A stretch of DNA of 20,272 bases from Candidatus Woesearchaeota archaeon (GTDB lineage: Archaea > Nanobdellota > Nanobdellia > Woesearchaeales > GW2011-AR4), in contig JACOZO010000005.1 of the NCBI GenBank assembly GCA_016181325.1, positions 1 to 20,272 of the forward strand, in the 5' to 3' direction. Both the position numbers and the translations under genes were made by a program. Positions 1-6,867 of the stretch are shown one piece after another (position 1 is the stretch's first letter; each line of letters starts with the position of its first letter). The notes below the pieces were generated by a model. The model searched no databases. It was not told the origin of the DNA and saw nothing but the letters and a program-made list of their open reading frames with translations.

Positions 1-151
1 TTTCCCAAGCCAAGGGAACACGATAATCTCCAGCTGTCACCAGCTTCCAGATTTCGCCACCGGCCCAACCTTTTTAACATGCTCGGCTTCGCCTCGCAGT
101 TAAAAAGCTTGACCAAAAAGATGGATTTTTCGCCTTTGAATGCGAAAAATC
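1..151 (-). ncRNA. Candidate structured RNA element, cut by the left edge
   Basis: No convincing protein is encoded here. Read on the minus strand, the segment forms three consecutive helices. (1) 124-133 pairs with 142-151, ten perfect base pairs with an 8-nt loop. (2) 70-78 pairs with 99-107, nine base pairs; after a mismatch it continues as 66-68/109-111 and 62-63/113-114. Its cap reads UGC-GA-GGC-GAA-GCC-GA-GCA, so two short helices flank a tandem G.A/A.G step like the core of a kink-turn. (3) 21-29 pairs with 49-56, then 32-36 with 41-45, closed by GUGA, a GNRA tetraloop only on the minus strand. A U-G wobble in helix 2 also exists only on the minus strand. Possible TATA boxes for this strand lie at 188-200 and 281-290. 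I cannot assign it to RNase P, SRP or another known RNA. It may instead be a cluster of inverted repeats downstream of queA. Confidence 0.33.
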
Positions 152-312
152 AACGCATATTTTTAGTTAATAATTGGGTATGGCATCCATATAAATAACT
201 TATCATTGAAAATAAAAAATAAAAGAATAATAACAATAAACCCCTTTAGTCTATGCAGAAATTCTTATCTCGGCATCTGCCTTTAAATAGTTTTCTGTTT
301 TGAATATCAAAT
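152..312. other. Non-coding AT-rich spacer downstream of queA
   Basis: This stretch lies between the putative structured element and the queA stop codon. It is very A+T rich and holds only short open frames. TATA-like strings occur near 188-200 and 281-290 and could drive minus-strand transcription toward the left edge. I see no tRNA, no repeat array and no clear terminator for the queuosine operon. Confidence 0.5.
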
Positions 313-1302
313 TCAGCTTTTGAGCAGCAGCATGGCGTCGCCAAAGCTGTAAAATCTGTATTTTTTCCTGATTGCCGCGTTATATGCCCTGAAGATCAGC
401 TCTTTTCCCAGGAATGTGCACACCAGCATCAGCAGCGTGGATTTCGGCAGGTGAAAATTGGTGATGAGCCCTGCATAATTCAGTTTCCATTTATAGCCCG
501 GGTAAATAAAGAGCGATGTTTCTCCAGTCTTCGGTATGATATTTCCATTTTCAGCACAAGATTCCAATGCCCTTATTGAAGTCGTGCCGACGGCAAACAG
601 CCTTCCCTTCCTATTGTTTATTTTATCAGCAGTCTGCCTTGAAATGCTGAAGAATTCCGGATGCATCCTATGCCCTTCGATATTCTCTGATTTCACCGGC
701 AGGAAAGTCCCAGGCCCGACATGCAGCGTGATTGGTGCGATGACAACGCCTTTCTTTCTAAGTTTCCCAAGTATTTTTTTGGTGAAATGCAATCCTGCAG
801 TCGGGGCGGCTATTGATCCTTCATTTATTGAGTAGACTGTATTATACCTGCCTATGCGTGCATCAGATTTTATGTAAGGCGGCAGAGGGGTTTTCCCGAT
901 TTTATCAAGTAAATTCCCGATATTTTTGCGGAAAATAATGTGATTTTTATTGTTTTTATTTATTATTGTTCCATGAATTTTGCTGTTGAAGATTATTTTT
1001 TTGTTGTTTAAATTTTTTCCCTGCACCATGCATTCCCATGACAGCCTGCCATTCTGCCTGACCAGCAATATCCTGACGGTGCCTCCTGTCTCTTTTTTTC
1101 CGATTAATTTTGCAGGAAAAACTTTGGTGTCATTCACGACAACAACATCTCCTTTTGAGAAATAATCAATTATATTCCTGAATTTTTTGTGCTGGATTTT
1201 GTTTTCTGATACTATGATAAGCCTTGATTCATCCCTTTTGGTAATTGGCTTCTGCGCAATCAGCTCCTTTGGCAGGAAATAGTCAAAATCGCCTGGATTC
1301 AT
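313..1302 (-). CDS. queA: S-adenosylmethionine:tRNA ribosyltransferase-isomerase QueA
   Basis: QueA transfers and isomerises the ribosyl moiety of SAM onto preQ1 already inserted at tRNA position 34, giving epoxyqueuosine. The family signature is clear throughout: an N-terminal FDY.LP..LIAQ.P..RDESRL block, VVNDTKVFPAKL, PLPPYI, SIAAPTAGLHFT, HVGPGTFLPV, AVGTTSIRALES, LITNFHLPKSTLLMLV and a C-terminal YRFYSFGDAMLL. I chose the ATG at 1302 because family members start just before the FDY motif and an AGGG lies a few bases upstream; an ATG at 1335 would add 11 residues and deepen the overlap. From 1302 the gene overlaps the end of tgt by 20 bp, so the two are probably translationally coupled. 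The product is about 329 residues, normal for QueA. QueA is a bacterial enzyme; archaea typically make archaeosine, so its presence here is notable. Confidence 0.95.
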   Translation of the reverse strand: MNPGDFDYFLPKELIAQKPITKRDESRLIIVSENKIQHKKFRNIIDYFSKGDVVVVNDTKVFPAKLIGKKETGGTVRILLVRQNGRLSWECMVQGKNLNNKKIIFNSKIHGTIINKNNKNHIIFRKNIGNLLDKIGKTPLPPYIKSDARIGRYNTVYSINEGSIAAPTAGLHFTKKILGKLRKKGVVIAPITLHVGPGTFLPVKSENIEGHRMHPEFFSISRQTADKINNRKGRLFAVGTTSIRALESCAENGNIIPKTGETSLFIYPGYKWKLNYAGLITNFHLPKSTLLMLVCTFLGKELIFRAYNAAIRKKYRFYSFGDAMLLLKS

Positions 1303-2302
1303 AGTCCCTGATGAAGTTTTTTGTGTATTTTTCAAGATTGTTTTCTTTTATTGCGGTTTTCGCCTCTTTGATCATGTCATTCATGAAAAAAAGGTTGTGC
1401 ATGGTCAGCAGCCTTTCTGCAAGTATCTCTTTTGTCCTGTAAAGGTGATTTATGTATGCCCTTGTGCAGTTCCTGCAGGCTTCGCATCTGCATTTTGCAT
1501 CCAATGGCTTCATGTCTTTTGAGAAACTTGCATTGCTTATGCTTATCTTGCCTTTTCTAGTGTAAGCATCGCCGTGCCTTGCATTCCTTGTAGGAAAAGC
1601 GCTGTCAAATATGTCAATCCCTTCCCCTATTGACTTCAGCAGCTCAACAGGGCTGCCGACCCCCATAAGATATCTTGGCCTGCCTTCATCAAGTGTTTTA
1701 GCGCAGACTTGGATGGTTTTATGCATTTTCTCCAGAGGCTCGCCTATGCACAATCCCCCGATTGCGCAGCCGTCAACATCTGCCTTGTTGAGAAATTCGC
1801 AGCTTTTCCTTCTCAGGCTTGCGTCATGGCCTCCTTGGGCAATCCCGAAGACAAGCTGCTTCCTGTCACTGTGCGCCTTCAGGAATCTTTTTGTCCATTC
1901 TATTGTATTGTTGAAGGACTGGGCAATCCTTTCCTTGCTGTCAGTGTGCTTCGGCACGTCATCAAGTATCATGGCAACATCAGATTTCAGTTCCTGCTCG
2001 ATTTGCGCAACTTTCTCAGGTGTTATTTTCATCTTTTCCCCGGAATAAGGATTTCTGAAAACCACACCTTCCTCATTTATGCCTATGAGAAAATCATCGC
2101 TCAGCATCTGGAAGCCGCCGCTGTCAGTGAATATAACCCCGTCATAATTGACAAATTCATGTATTCCCCCGGCAGATTTTATGAAATCAGTGCCGGGTTT
2201 TATTGACAGCAGAAAAGCGTTTGAGATTACTGCATTTATTCCTAGGCTTTTCGCCTCTGAGAAAGAAATGTGCTTTATCGCCCCTTTTGTTGCCACCGGC
2301 AT
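1283..2302 (-). CDS. tgt: tRNA-guanine transglycosylase, bacterial type
   Basis: Tgt swaps guanine 34 of tRNAs with GUN anticodons for preQ1. The sequence carries TDSGGFQ (base Asp60 from the ATG), GGLCIGEP, RYLMGVGSP and GIDIFDSAFPTRNARHG, where Asp233 is the expected nucleophile. The zinc site is C271, C273, C276 and H302. It lacks the C-terminal archaeosine-specific/PUA domains of archaeal TGT and has the bacterial GGL.(V/I)GEP form, so I call it a position-34 enzyme rather than ArcTGT. The start is odd: the ATG at 2302 would begin at MPVATKG, but the in-frame codons upstream read ESIETPFF, matching the conserved ETPxFMPV stretch of TGTs. No ATG, GTG or TTG occurs before the stop at 2360-2362. 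An ATA at 2318-2320, preceded by GGGGA, is a possible start. Second gene of queG-tgt-queA. Confidence 0.93.
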   Translation of the reverse strand: MPVATKGAIKHISFSEAKSLGINAVISNAFLLSIKPGTDFIKSAGGIHEFVNYDGVIFTDSGGFQMLSDDFLIGINEEGVVFRNPYSGEKMKITPEKVAQIEQELKSDVAMILDDVPKHTDSKERIAQSFNNTIEWTKRFLKAHSDRKQLVFGIAQGGHDASLRRKSCEFLNKADVDGCAIGGLCIGEPLEKMHKTIQVCAKTLDEGRPRYLMGVGSPVELLKSIGEGIDIFDSAFPTRNARHGDAYTRKGKISISNASFSKDMKPLDAKCRCEACRNCTRAYINHLYRTKEILAERLLTMHNLFFMNDMIKEAKTAIKENNLEKYTKNFIRDYESRRF

Positions 2303-2316
2303 GAAGAAGGGTGTTT

Positions 2317-3258
2317 CTATTGATTCCCCATCACAGCCTCGGCATTCCTTTTCATCCCTTCAAACCCCGCCCTCATTAAAGGGGTTCCGGCAAACTTCCC
2401 AAGGAATTCTTCTTTTGTCGTTATTTTCAAGACAACGTTCAATTCAAGATTTGCAGGAATTCTCTGCCTGAATTCGTCATGGCTTGCAGTCATTGCGTTC
2501 TTGTTCCAAGGGCACACATCCTGGCAGATGTCGCATCCGAACAAATGGCTGCCTATTAAAGGTTTTGCGCGCTCAGGAAAGTCGCCGTCATGCTCGATTG
2601 TCCAGTAGGATATGCATTTTGTCGAGTCTATTACCCTGTCAGCCACGATAGCTTTTGTAGGGCATAAGTCAACGCACTTCCTGCAGCTTCCGCAGCCCCT
2701 TTTGTCAGGCTCGTCCCTTTCGATAAAAGCCGTTGTCAAAAAAGTCCCCAACAGCACAAAAGACCCGTATTTTTTGGTTATCAGGCAGGAATTCCTTCCG
2801 ATGAATCCCAGGCCAGATTTCCATGCAAAATACTTCTCAAAAACCGGCTTTGTGTCGCAGGAAAAAACTATTTTCGCGCCTTCGATGCCGTTGTTTCTGA
2901 ATATTTTTTCTGATTCGGAGCAGAAATCCTTCATTTTCCTGTTGAAAATCCTGTGGTAATCCCTTGACCTTGCATATCTTGCGACTATTCCGCAGCCTTT
3001 TTTGTGTTCTGGAATTTCCTTGTCCCGTAGGTAAGATATCGCGACTGAAATTATTGTCTTCACGCCGGGCAGCAGTTTCTCGGGGGATTTCCTTATTTCT
3101 TTCGTCTCAGACATGAAATTCATGTTCCCTGCAAACCCGTTTGACAGCCAGATGTCATATGCTTCCTTCACATCGTCATTTATTTCCGGGCTGCAGAAGC
3201 CTATGAGGTCAAAGCCTGACTTCCGTGCCAGTTCTGTGAGTTGGCATTTAAGAGTCAT
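2317..3258 (-). CDS. queG: Epoxyqueuosine reductase QueG
   Basis: QueG is a cobalamin and double [4Fe-4S] enzyme that reduces epoxyqueuosine in tRNA to queuosine. The 313-residue product has ARYARSRDYH (94-102), SCDTKPVFEK with the likely catalytic Asp135, SGLGFIGRNS, and a ferredoxin-like part with two clusters of Cys: C189, C192, C195, C199, and C215, C242, C245, C249 (GCGSCRKCVDLCP and GCDICQDVCPWN). It ends with the usual TPLMRAG..G..RN tail. The gene heads the operon: on the minus strand a TATA-like TTTAAAA sits at about 3281-3288, roughly 25 nt before the ATG, implying a nearly leaderless mRNA. Its 3' end lies 15 bp from the first ATG of tgt. It needs Fe-S clusters, which ties it to the SUF operon further along. 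Confidence 0.95.
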   Translation of the reverse strand: MTLKCQLTELARKSGFDLIGFCSPEINDDVKEAYDIWLSNGFAGNMNFMSETKEIRKSPEKLLPGVKTIISVAISYLRDKEIPEHKKGCGIVARYARSRDYHRIFNRKMKDFCSESEKIFRNNGIEGAKIVFSCDTKPVFEKYFAWKSGLGFIGRNSCLITKKYGSFVLLGTFLTTAFIERDEPDKRGCGSCRKCVDLCPTKAIVADRVIDSTKCISYWTIEHDGDFPERAKPLIGSHLFGCDICQDVCPWNKNAMTASHDEFRQRIPANLELNVVLKITTKEEFLGKFAGTPLMRAGFEGMKRNAEAVMGNQ

Positions 3259-3300
3259 AAAATGGCAAAAATAAATGCAATTTTAAACTTAATGGAAAGA

Positions 3301-3331
3301 TTTATATATGATGTAATACATATGTAATACA
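3301..3331 (+). promoter_or_regulatory. vapBC promoter with operator-like repeats
   Basis: A TATA box (TTTATATA) begins at 3301. It is followed by a perfect 10-bp direct repeat, ATGTAATACA, at 3311-3320 and 3322-3331, whose junction contains the 10-bp palindrome TACATATGTA (3317-3326). The vapB ATG is at 3336, so transcription would start almost at the codon and the repeats would overlap the start site. That is where a VapB autorepressor would be expected to bind. The repeats are visible; the binding is inferred. Confidence 0.6.
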
Positions 3332-3335
3332 CAAG

Positions 3336-3542
3336 ATGCCGGAAGCAAAAATAAGAAAGTCGGGAAACAGCACTGTGTTGGTGTTGCCGCCCGAAGTAGT
3401 CAGGGAAAGAAACCTTAAGATAGGTGAAACTGTGGGATTTGAGATTTTTAAGAAAGTGGATTTGAGTAATCTTTTTGGAAGGGGGAAGCATCTGAAAATT
3501 GATGCCCAGAAAGCAAAAGATGAGCTTAGGGAAGAATGGTAG
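3336..3542 (+). CDS. vapB: AbrB/MazE-type antitoxin, VapB
   Basis: A 68-residue protein with a typical SpoVT/AbrB swapped-hairpin domain: KIRKSGNSTVLVLPPEVVRE near the N-terminus and LKIGETVGFEIF after it. The C-terminal tail (about 45-68) is charged and would wrap the toxin. The stop overlaps the start of vapC by 7 bp (3536-3542), standard for toxin-antitoxin pairs and consistent with translational coupling. It probably neutralises the PIN toxin and represses its own promoter through the repeats just upstream. The gene appears leaderless. Family assignment is firm; the antitoxin role follows from the neighbour. Confidence 0.85.
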   Translation: MPEAKIRKSGNSTVLVLPPEVVRERNLKIGETVGFEIFKKVDLSNLFGRGKHLKIDAQKAKDELREEW

Positions 3543-3904
3543 TATTTCTGGACACTTATGCTTTGATAGAAATTGACAAAGGCAATATAAGCTATAAAGA
3601 ATATGCCATTAGGCCTGATAAAGCCATGATTACAGTCTTTAATTTGATAGAGATTCATTTTTATTACATAAAAAATCATGGTGAAAAGGAAGCCGCTGCA
3701 ATTTATAGCGCAGTTAAGCCGTTGGTGGTGCCGATTTCTGACTCAATAATCAAGGATGCAAACGCATTCAAGCTGGCTAATCTGAAGAAAAGATTCAGTT
3801 TTGCCGACTGCATTGGATACGCTGCCGCAAGAAAATTCAATGCCAGATTCGTCACAGGAGACTATCTGTTCAAAGGGCTGGAGGGAGTGGAATTTACACA
3901 ATAA
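3536..3904 (+). CDS. vapC: PIN-domain ribonuclease toxin, VapC
   Basis: A 122-residue PIN domain. The four acidic residues expected at the Mg site are visible: Asp6 (FLDTYAL), Glu39 (FNLIEI), Asp91 (FSFADCIGYAAA) and Asp109 (FVTGDYLF). The ending KGLEGVEF is also typical. VapC toxins cleave tRNA or rRNA and are held inactive by VapB. The upstream overlap with vapB supports a classical VapBC module. Nothing is missing, so it is probably functional. It converges with the NYN gene, leaving a 21-bp 3'-3' gap. Confidence 0.87.
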   Translation: MVVFLDTYALIEIDKGNISYKEYAIRPDKAMITVFNLIEIHFYYIKNHGEKEAAAIYSAVKPLVVPISDSIIKDANAFKLANLKKRFSFADCIGYAAARKFNARFVTGDYLFKGLEGVEFTQ

Positions 3905-3925
3905 AATATTTTTCCTAAAAGAGAT

Positions 3926-4426
3926 TTACCTCTTTATCAGGTACTTCCGGTCAGCATCCATGTCGGTGAAGTTGTCCGCCTCTTCCTTGGTCTTGGCAGA
4001 GCATGACCTTCCGAAAGCCATCACTTCAACCCTGCAGCCCAAGGCATATTTAAGGTGCTTTATCAGCTCCAGGAAGTCCCCATCGCCGCTCACTATCACG
4101 ATAGTGTCAAGCTTAGGCGCAAGCTCTATTGAATCCATTGCTATTCCGATGTCCCAGTCTCCCTTCTTTGCCCCGCCTACAAATGTCTGGAGGTCCTTGG
4201 ACTTCACTTCATACCCTATCTTTGTCAGGGCGTCAAAGAAATTCTGCTCTTCCTTCACGTCTGCCTTTATTACGTAAGCGATTGCCCTTATCAGGCTCCT
4301 TCCCCTGACAGCCTGACTCAGTATGTATGCAAAATTGACCTTGCTGCCGTAAAGGTTCCTTGCAGAATAATACATGTTCTGGACGTCTATGAAAACGCCT
4401 ATTCTTTGGCTTTTGTTGAAGACTAT
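3926..4426 (-). CDS. NYN (LabA/DUF88-like) nuclease-fold protein
   Basis: The protein belongs to the NYN family, PIN-like metal-dependent RNases. The first ATG (4375) starts at MYYSARNLYG, but the in-frame codons upstream read VFNKSQRIGVFIDVQN, which is the family's N-terminal strand with its catalytic Asp. The other acidic residues are in GGAKKGDWDIGIAMD and VSGDGDF. No ATG, GTG or TTG lies between the upstream stop (4433-4435) and 4375; I therefore place the start at the ATA codon 4424-4426, which gives the expected N-terminal length (about 166 residues). A TATA box for this strand lies at 4459-4469, so the transcript would start near 4437 and be almost leaderless. Without the upstream codons the protein would lack its first active-site Asp. 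A start-codon sequencing error is the main alternative. The cellular target is unknown. Confidence 0.8.
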   Translation of the reverse strand: MVFNKSQRIGVFIDVQNMYYSARNLYGSKVNFAYILSQAVRGRSLIRAIAYVIKADVKEEQNFFDALTKIGYEVKSKDLQTFVGGAKKGDWDIGIAMDSIELAPKLDTIVIVSGDGDFLELIKHLKYALGCRVEVMAFGRSCSAKTKEEADNFTDMDADRKYLIKR

Positions 4427-4489
4427 TTTAGGTCACTATGAGAATAAGTTTTGTTCTGGTATATAAAGTTGTTGAAAAATTCCAAAACC

Positions 4490-4518
4490 TTTATAAATAA
4501 CTACGTATTAAATACGTA
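4490..4518 (+). promoter_or_regulatory. Promoter and perfect palindrome before the AbrB-NTase gene
   Basis: A TATA box (TTTATAAAT, 4490-4498) is followed by a perfect inverted repeat, TACGTATT-A-AATACGTA (4502-4518), ending three bases before the ATG at 4521. The layout implies a leaderless message with an operator over the start site, so the AbrB-like N-terminus of the product could repress its own gene. The half-site TAATAC/GTATTA also occurs in the vapB repeats. Confidence 0.6.
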
Positions 4519-4520
4519 CT

Positions 4521-5303
4521 ATGCTGATAAAATTCAGAAAAGCAGTATCAAAAGGAAGCAGGTTTAACCAGATATATGTGCCGAGGAGCATGGAGAGTCT
4601 TATAGAAGTCGGCGATGAGGTGGAAGTCAGGCTGCTCCAAAAAAAAGCCAGATTATATTATTCCAAGGGGCTGAAAAATTTATCGGAATTCAAGGAAAAT
4701 CTCATAAAGGGCATATTTTCCTGCATTGATGGGATTGCTGGCGCCGAATATATTTTTATTGTCGGCTCTTTTTTGACTGAAAAAGTCAATTATAATGATA
4801 TTGACATAGTGCTGGTTGGTTCTGCGCGTTCTGAGGAGTATGCCTATAATATGCTAACTGATAAATTTAACCTGAAGTTCCACATAATTTCAGTGCAGAA
4901 AAAGAAGCTTGAGGATTTATTGCGCATTTGCCCTTTGAGCAGAGCTATGCTCAGCAAATTCATTTGCAATAGGGATTTTAAAATCCCGGAAGAGACGGCT
5001 GTTGATAAGAAGCATATACAATTCCTGCTGATGATGCCTCAGGACATGCTGGAAATAAGGCTTGGCAGCAGGGCATTTTTTGATAATATAAGACGACTTG
5101 TGACAATAGAGAAATTTTTAAAGGATAAAAACCCAGACATAAAGGAAATTAATGATGATCTAAAAAGGCTTATCGAGCCTAATTTATATGAGCAGATTAG
5201 GAATAATGGGGAAATAGATGATAATGCAATTCTGATTTTAAGAAAAATAATAAAGGCAAAACTAAAATCAATAATGGAATTGCTGGAAAATGGGAAAAAA
5301 TAA
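4521..5303 (+). CDS. AbrB-like domain fused to a nucleotidyltransferase
   Basis: A 260-residue protein with three parts. Residues 1-40 resemble an AbrB/SpoVT DNA-binding hairpin (FRKAVSKGSRFNQIYVPRSM and VGDEVEVRLL). Residues about 55-160 look like a minimal nucleotidyltransferase: VGSF followed by NDIDIVLVGS gives the GS...DxD signature of the MNT/DNA polymerase beta superfamily. Residues 165-260 are mostly helical and unassigned. Such an NTase next to a small helical gene recalls MNT-HEPN toxin-antitoxin pairs, in which the NTase modifies the toxin, but here a DNA-binding domain is attached to the NTase itself. The 3' end overlaps the next gene by 14 bp. A perfect palindrome sits directly before the ATG. 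The NTase family call is reasonably safe; the AbrB call and the toxin-antitoxin role are inference. Confidence 0.65.
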   Translation: MLIKFRKAVSKGSRFNQIYVPRSMESLIEVGDEVEVRLLQKKARLYYSKGLKNLSEFKENLIKGIFSCIDGIAGAEYIFIVGSFLTEKVNYNDIDIVLVGSARSEEYAYNMLTDKFNLKFHIISVQKKKLEDLLRICPLSRAMLSKFICNRDFKIPEETAVDKKHIQFLLMMPQDMLEIRLGSRAFFDNIRRLVTIEKFLKDKNPDIKEINDDLKRLIEPNLYEQIRNNGEIDDNAILILRKIIKAKLKSIMELLENGKK

Positions 5304-5601
5304 GGATATTGGGCATCTTACAAATTTAATGGCAAAATCATTGAGGCATAAGATAGGAGCAATAGTAAATACTGACGAAATTTACGCGAATAAATATGCA
5401 AAAGATTCTGAGAATATAATGAAAGAGGCTAAAAGAGTCCTATTGAGGCATAATTGGGACAATGATGATAAAATTGAAATAAAAGAGCAATTGAGGGTTA
5501 AATTGCATAAGGATCTGGAAGAAAAGGATTTTTTGGATGACAGGAAGTTTGCGATAATGGATGCGGAAATTGAGAAAGCTTTGAGGGAATTTGGGTTGTA
5601 A
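5290..5601 (+). CDS. Small helical protein partnered with the AbrB-NTase
   Basis: A 103-residue, highly charged protein with no signal peptide or membrane segment. I do not recognise the family. It starts inside the last codons of the AbrB-NTase gene (14-bp overlap), so the two are certainly co-transcribed and probably coupled. The sequence is predicted by eye to be almost all helix, with a RVLLRH segment that fits the Rx4-6H spacing of HEPN ribonucleases; a single such match in a protein of this size is weak evidence. It could be a toxin, a target of the NTase, or simply a structural partner. A hairpin directly follows the stop codon. Confidence 0.55.
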   Translation: MGKNKDIGHLTNLMAKSLRHKIGAIVNTDEIYANKYAKDSENIMKEAKRVLLRHNWDNDDKIEIKEQLRVKLHKDLEEKDFLDDRKFAIMDAEIEKALREFGL

Positions 5602-5641
5602 CCCTACAAAAAACTGGTCTTGTTTAATTCGCAGGGTTACA
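5597..5641 (+). terminator. Hairpin at the end of the AbrB-NTase operon
   Basis: The arms TGTAACCCT (5597-5605) and AGGGTTACA (5633-5641) are perfectly complementary over 9 bp, with a 27-nt loop, and the TAA stop (5599-5601) is inside the left arm. A T-rich stretch follows. It may end transcription or protect the 3' end of the message. Confidence 0.4.
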
Positions 5642-6086
5642 TAGTTTTATTGGAGTTTCTTTGTTTTAATGAGATACATGAAAAAACTATGGACTAATAA
5701 GTTTAAAAGTCAATGATTAAAGCTTACAATTTGTAGAATGTGTTTCTAGTGCTATAAATATGGCGTTCAAATTTTCTACTGAAAGTCTATTCCCTTAGAG
5801 ACTACACAATGCGTATTTGTACTATTTGTTTATGATAAAAAATTTCAAGAGAATTTATCAATTAGCCAAAGCCCCTATTTATTTTTTAGTCCCCGACTCG
5901 TTCTTTTATAGAAATGGAAATTTTATTGAAACTAACACCGGAACTCCTGTTAAACGAGGGTAAGGGTGAAGCCCGAAAGCGCAGCGTGGCAAGCGACCGC
6001 AGGGAGCGCAGAGTTTTCTTACTGCCGAAAATCCAGTTAGTGCCGTAGTTTTTGCCGACTATAAGTTGCCTCACTTGCTGGCAGAC
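5642..6086. other. Long intergenic region without a supported gene
   Basis: The first part (5642-5930) is very A+T rich and holds only short open frames. From about 5935 to 6060 the composition switches to G+C rich, with a low-complexity run of GCGC/AGCG words. A minus-strand frame at 5886-6074 translates to a low-complexity Arg/Ser/Leu string without any family resemblance, so I do not call it. A weak 6-bp inverted pair (5931-5936 and 6036-6041) flanks the GC-rich part. It might be a degenerate mobile or repetitive element, but I see no duplication or transposase remnant. Confidence 0.4.
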
Positions 6087-6845
6087 TTATGCCCTTACAT
6101 CAGCTTCCTTCACCATTTTCTCATAACCCATGCTTTCCAGCTCATGCGCAAGCTCTTTCCCGCCGCTTCTCACGATCCTGCCTTTGATCATGACGTGCAC
6201 TTTGTCGGGCTTGATGTAATTCAATAATCTCTGGTAATGGGTTATTACAAGCACGCCCATGCCGGGGTTCAGCAGGTTATTCACGCCTTCTGCCACTATT
6301 CTCAGTGAATCAATGTCAAGTCCGGAATCAGTTTCGTCAAGTATGGCCATCTCCGGCTGCAGCACTGCCATCTGCAGTATTTCAGCCTTCTTCTTCTCCC
6401 CGCCTGAGAATCCCTCATTGAGGTATCTTCTTGCGAACTTGTCATCAACCTTCAGCAGCCTCATTTTCTCCTTCAGTAATTTGACAAACTCAGGGATAGG
6501 CATAGGCTGGGATTTCACGGCATTCAATGCAGTCCTCAAAAAGTTTGAAACAGAAACACCGGGTATCTCCTGCGGATACTGGAATGACAAAAACAATCCA
6601 AGCTTCGCCCTTTCATCAGGCCCCAATTCAAGCACGTTCTTTCCTTTGAACCAGACTTCCCCGCTATTGACAGTGTACTTGGGATGCCCCATCAACGTGT
6701 AAGCAAGGGTTGACTTGCCGGAGCCGTTCGGCCCCATCAGGGCAGAAACTTCCCCTTTCCTTATAGTCAGGTCTATCCCGTTGAGTATCTTCTGCCCTTC
6801 CACGCTTACATGCAGATCCTTGATTACCAGGTCTTCTGAAATCAT
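6087..6845 (-). CDS. sufC: SUF Fe-S assembly ATPase SufC
   Basis: SufC is the ABC-type ATPase of the SufBCD scaffold in the cytosol. From the ATG at 6845 the protein has 252 residues: Walker A GPNGSGKST (38-46), a Q-loop in LSFQYPQE, the SufC form of the signature NEGFSGGEKKK (144-152), Walker B MAILDETDSGLD (Asp170, Glu171) and the switch His203 in ITHYQR. All catalytic residues are present. A TTG at 6854 is a less likely start. It is last in the suf order but is separated from sufU by 86 bp that contain a TATA-like TTTAAA box about 25-30 nt upstream and a 14-bp palindrome, so it probably also has its own leaderless transcript. Placing sufC last rather than beside sufB is less usual. Confidence 0.97.
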   Translation of the reverse strand: MISEDLVIKDLHVSVEGQKILNGIDLTIRKGEVSALMGPNGSGKSTLAYTLMGHPKYTVNSGEVWFKGKNVLELGPDERAKLGLFLSFQYPQEIPGVSVSNFLRTALNAVKSQPMPIPEFVKLLKEKMRLLKVDDKFARRYLNEGFSGGEKKKAEILQMAVLQPEMAILDETDSGLDIDSLRIVAEGVNNLLNPGMGVLVITHYQRLLNYIKPDKVHVMIKGRIVRSGGKELAHELESMGYEKMVKEADVRA

Positions 6846-6867
6846 TTTATTCAAAGGATATCCCTAT

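Noticed and set aside
1..198. Plus-strand frame open from the left edge to 198
   Set aside because: It crosses the inverted repeats, has no recognisable motif, and its composition fits non-coding DNA better.
5886..6074. 62-residue minus-strand open frame
   Set aside because: It translates a GC-rich low-complexity stretch into Arg/Ser/Leu repeats, with no family resemblance and no promoter or ribosome site.
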